A stretch of 64,000 nucleotides of DNA from an uncultured beta proteobacterium (GTDB lineage Bacteria > Pseudomonadota > Gammaproteobacteria > Burkholderiales > Burkholderiaceae). Made by a program: the position numbers and the translations under genes. Every line of letters starts with the position of its first letter. The first letter of the stretch is position 1. Under the pieces are notes generated by a model. It did not search any database and had not been told where the DNA came from. It saw only the letters and a list, made by a program, of their open reading frames with translations. Positions 37,546 through 46,845 of the stretch are shown in pieces. Location of the stretch: NCBI GenBank assembly GCA_903871735.1, contig CAIQHU010000095.1:18581-82580 (forward strand), in the 5' to 3' direction.

Positions 37546-37995
37546 ATGCTAAATAGTTTCATCAAATGTAGCCTTTTACTTGCGCAGCTGATTTCGTTGT
37601 CAATGATTGCAGCAACGTGCTATGGCGCACCTCTTCCATCAATCACCTTAAAAATACATCAAGAAATAATTAAGGCTGAGGTTGCCAGTACGCCCGCTAG
37701 CCAACAAATGGGCTTAATGTACCGCAAAGAACTGCCCGAAAATCAGGGTATGTTATTTGTGTTTAATGACAAGCTAAGCCATTGCTTTTGGATGAAAAAT
37801 ACGGCAATACCTCTAGCTATCGCATTTATAGATGCTAGTGGAAAGATTATTAATATCGCTGAAATGGAAGCGTTTAGTGAGTCGAGCCATTGCCCATTAA
37901 GACCAAATCCCTATGCATTAGAGATGAACCGAGGATGGTTTTCAAAAAGAAAACTCGGTCCAGGTAGTTTCGTAGAAGGTTTACCTAGACCTTAA
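37546..37995 (+). CDS. DUF192-family secreted protein
   Basis: 149-residue protein with a cleavable-looking signal peptide (hydrophobic residues about 8-25 ending TCYGAP) and a DUF192 domain. Landmarks are the QQMGLMYRKELPENQGMLFVF block, the CFWMKNT motif and PLAIAFIDASGKIINIAEM. DUF192 proteins are small periplasmic or secreted beta-barrels with no agreed function. Its ATG at 37546 follows a 239-bp gap shared with the divergent 457-residue gene; a TATAAT at 37411-37416 in that gap lacks a convincing -35 box. Confidence 0.88.
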   Translation: MLNSFIKCSLLLAQLISLSMIAATCYGAPLPSITLKIHQEIIKAEVASTPASQQMGLMYRKELPENQGMLFVFNDKLSHCFWMKNTAIPLAIAFIDASGKIINIAEMEAFSESSHCPLRPNPYALEMNRGWFSKRKLGPGSFVEGLPRP

Positions 37996-38052
37996 ATTGT
38001 CTCTATTGGGGCTGGGGATTTCAAGGCCTGGCCACTACCAATGTGCGCTTAG

Positions 38053-38358
38053 TTAGTCAAAATGGCAGACATAATGTATTGGCGCTTCCGCTCGGATCAC
38101 AAAGTAACCGCCCGCACCAACCTCCCAAGATTGACCGGCTAAATAGACTTGCTCTTGGCCACCGTTTACACTTACAAACGCAGTGCCATCGACAACTTCC
38201 ATAACTTCTTTAGTGGCTAAATCAAAGCGTAAGGTGCTTGGCAATATCACGCCAATTGATTTTCTGGTTTGATCCGGCAAAGTTACAGTATGCGAAATAC
38301 ATTTGCCATCAAAAAAAATATTCGCTTTCTTATCTACAGTTACTTGGTTAAATTGCAT
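38053..38358 (-). CDS. ppnP: Pyrimidine/purine nucleoside phosphorylase (DUF1255, PpnP)
   Basis: 101-residue single-domain cupin protein of the YaiE/PpnP family, which phosphorolyses several nucleosides to base and ribose-1-phosphate. The family pattern NQVTVDKKANIFFDGKCISHTV (across two strands), KSIGVILP and the C-terminal GGYFVIRAEAPIHYVC are present. An SD GGAG lies about 6 bp before ATG 38358. It follows argG by 23 bp on the same strand, so it may be the last gene of the argF-argG unit. Normal length (E. coli 94). Confidence 0.9.
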   Translation of the reverse strand: MQFNQVTVDKKANIFFDGKCISHTVTLPDQTRKSIGVILPSTLRFDLATKEVMEVVDGTAFVSVNGGQEQVYLAGQSWEVGAGGYFVIRAEAPIHYVCHFD

Positions 38359-38381
38359 GAAATTCTCCGATGATCTTGCAG

Positions 38382-39608
38382 TTATTGTCGATGACGCTTA
38401 GCAATTTCGGCAATCCTTAATCGCAGCGCATTTAATTTAATGAAGCCTCCAGCATCAGCCTGGTTATAAGCTCCCCCATCATCATCAAAGGTGGCAATAT
38501 TTTGATCAAATAGAGTGTCCTTTGAGTCTCGTGAAACAACCGTCACAGAGCCTTTATAAAGCTTTAATTTCACGACACCATTGACTCGTAATTGCGTATG
38601 ATCAATCAATATCTGTAGAGCTTTACGCTCTGGAGACCACCAAAAACCGTTATAAATGAGCGCGGCGTATCGTGGCATCAAATCGTCTTTTAAATGCGCC
38701 ACTTCCCGGTCTAAAGTAATACTCTCAATACCGCGATGGGCCTTTAATAAAATACTACCGCCGGGCGTTTCATAACAGCCTCGACTTTTCATACCAACAA
38801 AACGATTTTCTACTAAATCTAATCGGCCAATGCCGTGCTTACCACCAAGTTCGTTTAACTTAGCCAATAGCTCATGGGGTCTCAAACTCTGCCCATCAAT
38901 AGCAATAGCATCCCCCCCCTGAAATTCGATATCAATATACTGCGCCTCATTCGGCGCTTGCTCAGGTGATACCGTCCAGCGCCACATCGCTTCCTCAGCC
39001 TGCGCATTCGGATTTTCTAAATGACGCCCCTCAAAACTGATATGTAATAAATTGGCATCCATCGAATAGGGTGCGCCCCCTTGCTTATGCTTCATATCTA
39101 CGGGGATACCATGTTTTTCGGCATAAGCGAGTAATTTTTCACGCGATAATAAATCCCACTCTCGCCAAGGCGCAATTACTTTGATACCAGGTTCTAGAGC
39201 GTAGTAACCCAACTCAAACCGTACTTGATCATTGCCCTTCCCAGTTGCACCATGCGATACCGAGTCAGCTTGTGTCAGGCGCGCAATCTCAATCTGGCGC
39301 TTGGCAATTAATGGCCGAGCAATTGAAGTCCCTAATAAATACTCGCCCTCATAGACGGTATTACAACGAAACATCGGGAAGACAAAGTCTCGGACAAATT
39401 CCTCACGTAAGTCATCAATGAAAATATTCTCTGGCTTAATACCGAACTGAATCGCCTTCGCTCTGGCTGGCTCAAGCTCCTCACCCTGACCCAAATCAGC
39501 AGTAAATGTCACAATTTCACAATGATAAGTATCCTGGAGCCACTTTAAGATAACGCTTGTATCAAGACCACCCGAATAAGCTAAAACAACTTTTTTGATA
39601 TCTGTCAT
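38382..39608 (-). CDS. argG: Argininosuccinate synthase
   Basis: Joins citrulline and aspartate with ATP to make argininosuccinate, the penultimate step to arginine. The 408-residue product has the ATP pyrophosphatase loop AYSGGLDTS (10-18), [20 protein letters not shown] segment ([13 protein letters not shown]) and the citrulline-binding [14 protein letters not shown]. Length matches the type I ArgG of about 400 residues. It starts 3 bp after argF and is followed by ppnP. Confidence 0.98.
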   Translation of the reverse strand: MTDIKKVVLAYSGGLDTSVILKWLQDTYHCEIVTFTADLGQGEELEPARAKAIQFGIKPENIFIDDLREEFVRDFVFPMFRCNTVYEGEYLLGTSIARPLIAKRQIEIARLTQADSVSHGATGKGNDQVRFELGYYALEPGIKVIAPWREWDLLSREKLLAYAEKHGIPVDMKHKQGGAPYSMDANLLHISFEGRHLENPNAQAEEAMWRWTVSPEQAPNEAQYIDIEFQGGDAIAIDGQSLRPHELLAKLNELGGKHGIGRLDLVENRFVGMKSRGCYETPGGSILLKAHRGIESITLDREVAHLKDDLMPRYAALIYNGFWWSPERKALQILIDHTQLRVNGVVKLKLYKGSVTVVSRDSKDTLFDQNIATFDDDGGAYNQADAGGFIKLNALRLRIAEIAKRHRQ

Positions 39609-39611
39609 ATT

Positions 39612-40553
39612 TCAAACCAATTCATTCAATTTGCCACACAATAAAAACTCCATTAAAGCCTTTTGGACATGTAAACGATTTTCGGCTTCCTGCCAAACAA
39701 TACTTTGTGGTCCATCAATCACTTCCGAAGCAACTTCTTCACCGCGATGCGCTGGTAAACAGTGCATAAACAAGGCGTCTGATTTAGCCATCGCCATTTT
39801 GTCACTATCGACAATCCAATTTCTAAAAGCCGCTAGGCGATCGGTATTTTCCTTTTCATAACCCATGCTCGTCCAGACGTCAGTTGTTACTAAATCAACG
39901 CCAATACAGGCTTGTTTGGGATCAGAAAAATTCCTTAAGCAGGCTTGTTCGGCCTCAGTAATTCTGTGATTATCTAGGGTATAACCAACGGGGCCTGAAA
40001 AATGTAACTCAAAGCCTAAGATTGGGGCCGCTTGAAGCCAGGTATAGGCCATATTATTGGCATCGCCAATCCAAGCAACTTTTTTGCCACGAATCGAGCC
40101 ACGCTCTTCGTGATAAGTAAAAATATCTGCCAATACCTGACACGGATGATATTCATTTGTTAAGCCGTTCATCACAGGTACCCTCGAATTAGCCGCAAAT
40201 CGCTCTAGAATATCCTGGCCATAAGTTCGGATCATAATGATGTCCGTCATCCGAGAAATCACTTGTGCAGCGTCCTCAACGGGTTCGCCACGGCCTAGTT
40301 GTGTGTCCTGTGTATTTAAATACACAGCGTGGCCCCCTAATTGGTGCATGCCAGCCTCAAAAGATAAACGCGTTCTAGTGGAGTGCTTCTCAAAGATCAT
40401 CGCTAATGTTCGATCGTGTAAGGGGTGCCAGGTCTCATACGATTTAAATTTGTGTTTTAAGATCTTGGCTCGCGCCAAAATGTAATCGTATTCGTCTTCG
40501 TTGAAGTCAGAAAACTGCAGGTAATGCCTCAATGGGTGGTTTTTATTTTCCAT
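39612..40553 (-). CDS. argF: Ornithine carbamoyltransferase
   Basis: Makes citrulline from ornithine and carbamoyl phosphate. The 313-residue product has the carbamoyl-phosphate motif STRTR (58-62), the HPCQVLADIFT segment and the ornithine motif HCLPAHRGEEV near the C-terminus. ATG at 40553 is preferred over TTG at 40565; neither has a clear SD. It heads the argF-argG-ppnP unit and diverges from the DUF3579 gene across a 272-bp gap. An ArgR operator was not evident. Confidence 0.97.
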   Translation of the reverse strand: MENKNHPLRHYLQFSDFNEDEYDYILARAKILKHKFKSYETWHPLHDRTLAMIFEKHSTRTRLSFEAGMHQLGGHAVYLNTQDTQLGRGEPVEDAAQVISRMTDIIMIRTYGQDILERFAANSRVPVMNGLTNEYHPCQVLADIFTYHEERGSIRGKKVAWIGDANNMAYTWLQAAPILGFELHFSGPVGYTLDNHRITEAEQACLRNFSDPKQACIGVDLVTTDVWTSMGYEKENTDRLAAFRNWIVDSDKMAMAKSDALFMHCLPAHRGEEVASEVIDGPQSIVWQEAENRLHVQKALMEFLLCGKLNELV

Positions 40554-40825
40554 ATTTATTTTCAAGCTAAAAAGTTAATTTATGCAACCCACTTCTTACA
40601 AGGGTTATTGTCAACCGATCAACATTCCTAAATTAGGCTCTTATAATGCTCAACTATCCTTCCTGGTTTTCTGTACACTGATGAATATTGCATTAGATCA
40701 GATTAACTTGTTATGACTGTTTTTTAAGATTGCCACGCAAATGCGCTATAGTCACTCAAGTCTATATGATTCATTACTAACGTTTGACTACGCTTACCTT
40801 ACACCAATCAATTCATTCGTCCTTC

Positions 40826-41119
40826 ATGTCCAAACAATACTGTATCAAAGGCATCACCCCAAACGGTAAAGTATTCAGGCCTAGCGATTGGGCCGACCGT
40901 TTGTGTGGGGTCATGTCTTCATTTAGACCCCCAGATGATGATGGGGATCCAAGATTTACGTTTTCACCCTATGTTACGCCTGAAACAATTGAGGATGTTA
41001 AATGCGTAATCGTTGATACACAACTAGCAGATATTGACGTTCGAGCGCTCGATTTTGTACTCAATTTTGCGAAAGACAATCACCTTGTCTTAATCGAGCT
41101 CAATGAGACGTCTTCCTAA
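40826..41119 (+). CDS. DUF3579 protein
   Basis: 97-residue protein of unknown function, seen mainly in Betaproteobacteria. It has the conserved ITPNGKVFRPSDWADRLCGVMSSF opening (spanning two blocks), a central FSPYV segment and a C-terminal helix. It has no known enzymatic motif. The start is uncertain: ATG at 40826 gives the family-like N-terminus, while an in-frame TTG at 40784 would add 14 residues; neither has an SD. A perfect 20-bp palindrome follows at 41150. Confidence 0.8.
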   Translation: MSKQYCIKGITPNGKVFRPSDWADRLCGVMSSFRPPDDDGDPRFTFSPYVTPETIEDVKCVIVDTQLADIDVRALDFVLNFAKDNHLVLIELNETSS

Positions 41120-41149
41120 AATTTCCTGTTCAAACAACTTAAAACCATA

Positions 41150-41169
41150 AAGTCCGCAATTGCGGACTT
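41150..41169. repeat. Perfect 20-bp palindrome between DUF3579 and rpsT
   Basis: AAGTCCGCAA-TTGCGGACTT, foldable as an 8-bp stem with an AATT loop. It sits between two convergent genes, 31 bp past DUF3579 and 86 bp past rpsT. Neither strand has a proper U-tract (TTTATGG on the minus strand). It could be a weak two-way terminator or a protein-binding site. Confidence 0.55.
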
Positions 41170-41254
41170 GTCAGAGATTTACTGCTACAAACTAAGCTAT
41201 CTTTAAAGGGGTAAGCTCCAAATTCAATAGCAAAACAAAGTCAGCAAAATCCGA

Positions 41255-41521
41255 TTAAGCAGCCATCGCTTTGATCGCTGCTGATAACCTAGATTTTTGA
41301 CGTGAAGCAGTATTTTTATGAATAATTTTCTTGTCAGCAATCTGATCAATCGTGGATTGCGCTGCTAAAAAAACTTTTGCTGCAGCTGCTTTATCACCAG
41401 TATCAACTGCCTTGCGAACAGATTTAATTGCCGTTCTCAAGCGGGATCTCAAACTAGAATTGTGCGCGTTTAACTTGACTGCCTGACGGGCGCGTTTGCG
41501 AGCTTGTGCTGTATTTGCCAT
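41255..41521 (-). CDS. rpsT: 30S ribosomal protein S20 (bS20)
   Basis: 88-residue small-subunit protein, lysine/arginine-rich three-helix bundle: [25 protein letters not shown] and a C-terminal [13 protein letters not shown]. It binds 16S rRNA early in assembly. Its long (266 bp) upstream region, shared with divergent murJ, contains a TATAAT on the minus strand (41738-41733) but no good -35 box. E. coli rpsT is translationally autoregulated; nothing here confirms or excludes that. Confidence 0.97.
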   Translation of the reverse strand: MANTAQARKRARQAVKLNAHNSSLRSRLRTAIKSVRKAVDTGDKAAAAKVFLAAQSTIDQIADKKIIHKNTASRQKSRLSAAIKAMAA

Positions 41522-41787
41522 ATGTTTTTACTCAGTTTCTTTCAGTTTCTAATAATTTGTTTGAACTACGCATTTTGCTACAAATTCGGGTTAGTGGTTT
41601 TCTATTGCACTGCAATCTCCACTCTAATTGATAAAATACCTGTTAAAAGCTTCTAAACTTCTAAGCGATAGACATACTCACAAGGTACTATCATTAAAAT
41701 AGGATTTCCTATCGAAAAACCAGTAATCTTCTATTATAACTTAGCCAGATACTTTTTACTACCCCTTTACAATAAGTGACATAGTTC

Positions 41788-43347
41788 GTGAATCTTCTCT
41801 CTGCAGCAGCCAAGGTAAGTAGTATTACGATGCTCTCTAGAGTAACTGGTCTCATTCGGGAAACTCTGATCGCTCGTGCTTTTGGCGCATCCGAAATGAC
41901 TGATGCATTTAATGTCGCATTTCGAATACCGAACTTACTGCGCCGGCTATTTGCCGAAGGTGCCTTTTCACAAGCATTTGTTCCCATCTTATCTGAGATG
42001 AACACTACCCAAGGACCAGATCAGGCTAAAAAATTAATCAATGTAGTTTCAACCTTGTTGTTTTGGAGTCTCTTAGTTACTGTTATCTTTGGCGTTGTTT
42101 TTGCACCACTCCTTATTTTAGCAATCGCCACCGGCTTCCAGGATAAACAAACCTTCGAAATTACGGTAGTGCTCACACAACTCATGTTTCCTTATATTGG
42201 GCTCATTTCACTAGTCTCTTTAGCCGCTGGCATTCTCAATACGCATCAACGATTTGTAATCCCGGCCCTGACCCCCACCCTATTAAATGTAGGTATTATC
42301 CTTGCAGCATTATTTCTTGCGCCACAATTAACTACCCCTATCTACGCTCTTGCAATCGGGGTTCTCGTGGGTGGGCTCTGCCAACTCATACTGCAGGTGC
42401 CAGTTCTTTTAAAAATAGGGATGCTGCCGCGTATTGGACTGGGGTATCAACGTCTTCGCCAAGCGGCTAGCGACCCCGATGCTAAAAGAGTGCTCAAGTT
42501 GATGGGGCCAGCTATTTTTGCCGTTTCGGTCGCGCAAATCTCCCTACTAATTAATACCAATATTGCCTCTCATATGATTGCGGGTAGCGTTTCTTGGCTA
42601 TCTTATGCTGATCGCTTAATGGAATTTCCAACCGCTTTACTTGGTGTTGCAGTCGGAACCGTTCTACTTCCAAGCTTGAGTAAGGCGAATGCGCAAGGGC
42701 ATACGGAGTTAGCTAGTCAATTGATTACTTGGGGGATTCGTTTAACTTTTCTCCTAGCCACCCCCGCTGCTCTAGCCCTATTTATCTTCGGTGAGCCTAT
42801 CGCGGCAGCTTTGTACCACTACGGTAAGTTCACATCCCATGATGTCGAAATGACCCGACTCGCGTTGCAAGCCTATGGGGTCGGTTTGATTGGCTTAATC
42901 TTAGTTAAAATCCTTGCTCCCGGCTTTTATTCACGCCAAAATATCAAAACACCCGTCAAAATAGCCTTAATTGTTCTCATCTGTACGCAACTTCTAAATT
43001 TAGTGTTTGTTCCTCTATTTGCCCATGCCGGCTTAGCCCTTTCCATTGGTGTCGGAGCCTGCCTAAATGCGGCCTTGCTATGGATTGGGCTTGCACGATC
43101 CGGGGGAGTGTCCTTTGGAAAGCAAGCCTGGTGGAAGTTTTTTGCGCAACTCAGCGTGGGGCTTGTGATTTTTGGAGCCATTTTAGGTTTTGGGGCAAAC
43201 TATCATGATTGGATTGCTATGAGCGCTAATCCAATGAGTCGAATATTTCTGATGCTTGCTTGGGGGGCATTGGCAATACTAGGTTACTTCATGACCCTTT
43301 GGATTTGTGGAATTCGTTTTAAAGAATTTTTAAGACACGCGAGTTAA
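41788..43347 (+). CDS. murJ: Lipid II flippase MurJ
   Basis: MOP-superfamily membrane protein, 519 residues with about 14 hydrophobic segments, that flips lipid II for peptidoglycan synthesis. The N-terminus MNLLSAAAKVSSITMLSRVTGLIRE and FRIPNLLRRLFAEGAFSQAFVPI are MurJ hallmarks. It starts with GTG at 41788 without an SD; a TACAAT (41768-41773) lies only 14 bp upstream. The SirB1-like gene follows after 5 bp. Next to rpsT in divergent orientation, a common betaproteobacterial and gammaproteobacterial neighbour. Confidence 0.96.
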   Translation: MNLLSAAAKVSSITMLSRVTGLIRETLIARAFGASEMTDAFNVAFRIPNLLRRLFAEGAFSQAFVPILSEMNTTQGPDQAKKLINVVSTLLFWSLLVTVIFGVVFAPLLILAIATGFQDKQTFEITVVLTQLMFPYIGLISLVSLAAGILNTHQRFVIPALTPTLLNVGIILAALFLAPQLTTPIYALAIGVLVGGLCQLILQVPVLLKIGMLPRIGLGYQRLRQAASDPDAKRVLKLMGPAIFAVSVAQISLLINTNIASHMIAGSVSWLSYADRLMEFPTALLGVAVGTVLLPSLSKANAQGHTELASQLITWGIRLTFLLATPAALALFIFGEPIAAALYHYGKFTSHDVEMTRLALQAYGVGLIGLILVKILAPGFYSRQNIKTPVKIALIVLICTQLLNLVFVPLFAHAGLALSIGVGACLNAALLWIGLARSGGVSFGKQAWWKFFAQLSVGLVIFGAILGFGANYHDWIAMSANPMSRIFLMLAWGALAILGYFMTLWICGIRFKEFLRHAS

Positions 43348-43352
43348 TTTAT

Positions 43353-44195
43353 ATGCCTACTAAACATCTTGACTACTTTGCCTCTTTGGTTGCTGAGGAT
43401 CAAAATTTACCCCTTACTGAGGCTGCAATTTCGGTTGCTCAACATGCCTATCCTGATCTAGATGTTCAAGCTGTTTTAGATCATATCGACGCACTGGTAA
43501 AAAAACTCAACGCTCGATTTACCCCTGAAACGACTGATTTACAAAAATTGCAGCATCTCAAACACTATTTCTTTTCAGAGTTGCATTTTGAACTCAACAC
43601 CAACGATTACTATGACCCAGAGAACTCTTATCTGCATAGCGTGCTGCAAACTCGTCGTGGAATTCCCATATCCCTATCTTTAATTATGCTTGAAATGGGA
43701 GGGCAAATTGGTTTGAATATTCGAGGTATCTCTTTTCCGAACCACTTCTTAGTTCGGGTTTCATTGCCTCAAGGTGAAGTTGTACTGGACCCGACAACTG
43801 GCGCCTCCCTATCAAAAACCGAATTACAAGCAATGCTAGATCCATACCTAGACGCCCAAGGTTACCGCGGAGAAATGGCTCTGCCCTTGAGTGTATTCTT
43901 AAAAAGCTCCGGGGCGCGAGAAATCTTGTCACGTTTATTAAGGAATTTGAAAGCTGTCTATAGCCATCAAGATCGGTGGGAGCGACTTCTAGGTATTCAG
44001 GAAAGACTCGTTATTTTACTGCCTGGCGAAATAGAAGAAATTCGTGACCGCGGTCTAGCCTTTGCACAGTTAGACTACACTCGCCCTGCCATCGAGGACA
44101 TGGCAACTTACTTGAGCCATATGCCACTGGCGGAGGATGCCGATGAAATTAGAGAACATCTCCAGGATCTTGAAAGAACGTTGAAGCCCCATTAG
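43353..44195 (+). CDS. SirB1-family (transglutaminase-like/TPR) protein
   Basis: 280-residue protein with a SirB1 N-terminal transglutaminase-like region. Conserved segments are LHSVLQTRRGIPISLSLIMLEM and GISFPNHFLVRV with VLDPTTGASLS, where the usual catalytic Cys of transglutaminases is replaced. The C-terminal third forms a tetratricopeptide-like helical repeat. The function is undefined; SirB1 was linked to Salmonella virulence regulation, but that role should not be transferred. It begins 5 bp after murJ and is probably cotranscribed with it. Confidence 0.85.
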   Translation: MPTKHLDYFASLVAEDQNLPLTEAAISVAQHAYPDLDVQAVLDHIDALVKKLNARFTPETTDLQKLQHLKHYFFSELHFELNTNDYYDPENSYLHSVLQTRRGIPISLSLIMLEMGGQIGLNIRGISFPNHFLVRVSLPQGEVVLDPTTGASLSKTELQAMLDPYLDAQGYRGEMALPLSVFLKSSGAREILSRLLRNLKAVYSHQDRWERLLGIQERLVILLPGEIEEIRDRGLAFAQLDYTRPAIEDMATYLSHMPLAEDADEIREHLQDLERTLKPH

Positions 44196-44331
44196 CGGCC
44201 AAAGTACCGCAATCGTTCCAAGTACTAAAATACTCCTTCAATACCCCTCAGTAAATACAATATCCGAGCTAATTAATTAGGCTATCTCGCTCAGATCCAT
44301 TTCGTGAGGTGAGTTATCTGGAAACTTCTTA

Positions 44332-44988
44332 TTAAGTAGACTTTTTTTTCGAAATGATCAACTGGACGAGTCGCACAAAGGCCGTCAAAACAACCGGAAT
44401 CACAGCCGCACCAACTCCAATTAATACGATTGTATTCAGGTTGTCCTTAATCACAGGAAGATTCCCAAAAAAATAACCCGCAACAGTTAAAGAGCCACTC
44501 CAAAATACCGCCCCAACAATATTATATAGCTGAAATTTTGAGAAATTCATCCCCGAAATCCCTGCAACAAAAGGTGCGAAAGTCCTTACAATCGGCACAA
44601 AGCGCGCTAATATAATGGTCTTACCGCCGTGTTTTTCAAAAAAAATGTGGGTTTTTTTTAAAGCACCCTGATCAATCCAAGTAATCGAACTGATCTCCAT
44701 ACGCGTAACTAAATACTTCCCAATCCAATAATTCACTGTATTACCGAGTATGGCGGCAGTGATGATTAAAAAATTCAACAAAATTAAATTAAGCTGACCA
44801 GTGGCACAAAATGCCCCAGCTGTAAATAGTAGGGTATCCCCTGGCAAGAATGGAAATACGACGAGTCCTGTTTCAGCAAAAATAATGGCGCTTAAAATTC
44901 CGTATGACCAAGCGCCATATTCACCAAGGTGATCGCCAATGTGCATTAAAAACTGCAAGAATATAATTAATTGTTCCACGGTAAGCAT
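44332..44988 (-). CDS. DedA-family membrane protein
   Basis: 218-residue inner-membrane protein of the DedA/VTT family, linked to undecaprenyl-phosphate or phospholipid flipping. It has the family motif ETGLVVFPFLPGDTLLFTAGAF, the ILGNTVNYWIGKYLV block and the conserved RFVPIVRTFAPFVAGISGM with its key arginines. There are four to five membrane segments. It is divergent from mutL (48 bp apart) and convergent with the SirB1-like gene. It is close to the YqjA/YghB-type DedA proteins, but the subgroup is not assigned. Confidence 0.93.
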   Translation of the reverse strand: MLTVEQLIIFLQFLMHIGDHLGEYGAWSYGILSAIIFAETGLVVFPFLPGDTLLFTAGAFCATGQLNLILLNFLIITAAILGNTVNYWIGKYLVTRMEISSITWIDQGALKKTHIFFEKHGGKTIILARFVPIVRTFAPFVAGISGMNFSKFQLYNIVGAVFWSGSLTVAGYFFGNLPVIKDNLNTIVLIGVGAAVIPVVLTAFVRLVQLIISKKKST

Positions 44989-45036
44989 ATTACCAGTTTC
45001 AAATGAAAACGGCAGTCTTCATGAGAAAATAACTGT

Positions 45037-46845
45037 ATGTCACGTCAACCTATTCTAGAACTACCAAATCAGTTAATTAGTCAAATTGCAGCTGGGGAGG
45101 TGATTGAACGACCATCAGCAGTTGTTAAAGAGTTGTTAGAAAATGCTGTCGATGCCAATGCCTCTCAGATTGAGATTCGCCTTGAAGATGGTGGCACTTC
45201 GCGTATTGTGGTTAGTGATGATGGCGTCGGGATACCCGCAGCCGAACTCAGCTTAGCTTTAACAAGACATGCTACGAGCAAAATTAGATCTCTAGAAGAT
45301 CTAGAGTCCGTCCGAACGATGGGCTTTAGAGGAGAAGCCCTCGCCTCTATTGCATCTGTTTCAAGAACAATTTTTACCTCCCGTACACTCCATGATGAAC
45401 ACGCTTGGGAAATTGATAGCGCTCATCAAAAAGTTCAGCCGGCCGCTGGAGATATTGGCTCCCGAGTGGATGTGGCCGATCTTTTTTTTAATACTCCAGC
45501 TAGACGAAAGTTTCTCAAGTCGCCCGCCACCGAACTGGGCCACTGTATCGAAGCGATTAAACGGGTGGCCCTGGCAAATCCTCAAACTAGCTTTGCAATT
45601 TGGCATAACGGTAAAGCCCTTCACCGGTGGATAGCTGCTGATTTAAATCGCCGTGCAACTGATATTCTTGGGCCTGAATTTGAAGCAGCAAAACTTGCCG
45701 TGCAAAGTGGTAACGCGTTAATTCAACTGACTGGATTTATTGGCGCACCAACAGCTAGCCGGGCAAGGGCTGATCAGCAATATATTTTTATCAACCAACG
45801 ATTCGTCAAAGATAAACTGATTAATCACGCCATCCGTAGCGCCTATCAAGATGTGCTGCATGGCGATCGACAACCTATTCTCCTCCTGTGCTTAACTATT
45901 AATCCTGAGTTGGTTGATGTGAATGTGCATCCCGCCAAAATTGAGGTTCGTTTTCGGGATAGTAGAGCAGTCCACCAATTTGTCTTCCACACCATTCAAG
46001 ACCGCTTGGCTCATGGGGCTGGCCAGGGAGAGGCGAGCTTATCCACATTAGAAAACTTAGTGCCCCCAAGTACCCAATACAATCAATTAGAAAAATTGAT
46101 TGCACCTCAACCTCAGAGCTACACCCCGTTTTATTCAAAAAATCAACGATTACCGTTACCGATGAGTGGCTCAGTAAAAGACTCGATGCAGCAACTTTTT
46201 AGCGCACCGAACACCACTCTAAATCCTGCCCAAAGTAGTTATTCAGAGGCACCTCAAGAAAACGACCAGCCTCTAGGGCAGGCTATTGCGCAGTTAGCTG
46301 GAATTTATATCTTAGCGCAAAATCAACAAGGCCTTGTACTTGTTGATATGCACGCCGCACATGAGCGCGTGCTCTATGAAAAATATAAATCGGATTTAAA
46401 TACCGCCGTCGTCACCCAACAGCTCCTTGTTCCTGTAGTGCTCAATGCTAGTCGAATTGAAATCAGCACATTGAATGAATATCGCTCTAGCCTCATTCAA
46501 CTGGGCTTTGATATCTCTGAGCTTGGGCCTGAACAATTAGTCATTCGATCATTACCCGCATTAATGAGTAAATCAGATCCAGCTCAATTGATTCGACAAT
46601 TACTCATCGATCTAGAGCAACTCGGATCTAGTACTACCATCAACGCGGCACAACATGAAAAGCTGGCTTCCAAAGCCTGCCACGCGGCAGTTCGTGCCCA
46701 TCGACTACTAACGATTCCTGAAATGAATGCCTTATTGCGTCAAATGGAACAGACTGATCGAGCCGACCAATGCAATCATGGTAGGCCTACATGGATTCAA
46801 TTATCGGTAACAGACTTGGATAAGTTATTTTTGCGGGGTCGTTAA
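45037..46845 (+). CDS. mutL: DNA mismatch repair protein MutL
   Basis: Mismatch-repair coordinator, 602 residues. The N-terminal GHKL ATPase has ERPSAVVKELLENAVDA, DDGVGI and TMGFRGEALASIASV. The C-terminal half carries D-M-H-A-A-H-E-R-V-L-Y-E, the DQHA(X)2E(X)4E endonuclease motif with Met for Gln, plus CNHGRPT near the end. It is therefore probably a nicking MutL, consistent with betaproteobacteria lacking MutH. A Gln/Pro-rich linker lies around 330-410. Its stop overlaps the miaA start by one base (TAATG). Confidence 0.96.
   Translation: MSRQPILELPNQLISQIAAGEVIERPSAVVKELLENAVDANASQIEIRLEDGGTSRIVVSDDGVGIPAAELSLALTRHATSKIRSLEDLESVRTMGFRGEALASIASVSRTIFTSRTLHDEHAWEIDSAHQKVQPAAGDIGSRVDVADLFFNTPARRKFLKSPATELGHCIEAIKRVALANPQTSFAIWHNGKALHRWIAADLNRRATDILGPEFEAAKLAVQSGNALIQLTGFIGAPTASRARADQQYIFINQRFVKDKLINHAIRSAYQDVLHGDRQPILLLCLTINPELVDVNVHPAKIEVRFRDSRAVHQFVFHTIQDRLAHGAGQGEASLSTLENLVPPSTQYNQLEKLIAPQPQSYTPFYSKNQRLPLPMSGSVKDSMQQLFSAPNTTLNPAQSSYSEAPQENDQPLGQAIAQLAGIYILAQNQQGLVLVDMHAAHERVLYEKYKSDLNTAVVTQQLLVPVVLNASRIEISTLNEYRSSLIQLGFDISELGPEQLVIRSLPALMSKSDPAQLIRQLLIDLEQLGSSTTINAAQHEKLASKACHAAVRAHRLLTIPEMNALLRQMEQTDRADQCNHGRPTWIQLSVTDLDKLFLRGR

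Noticed and set aside
44270..44285. CTAATTAATTAG palindrome between the SirB1-like and dedA genes
   Set aside because: Short, AT-only, and a similar stretch occurs by chance near 54350; no U-tract or conserved context.
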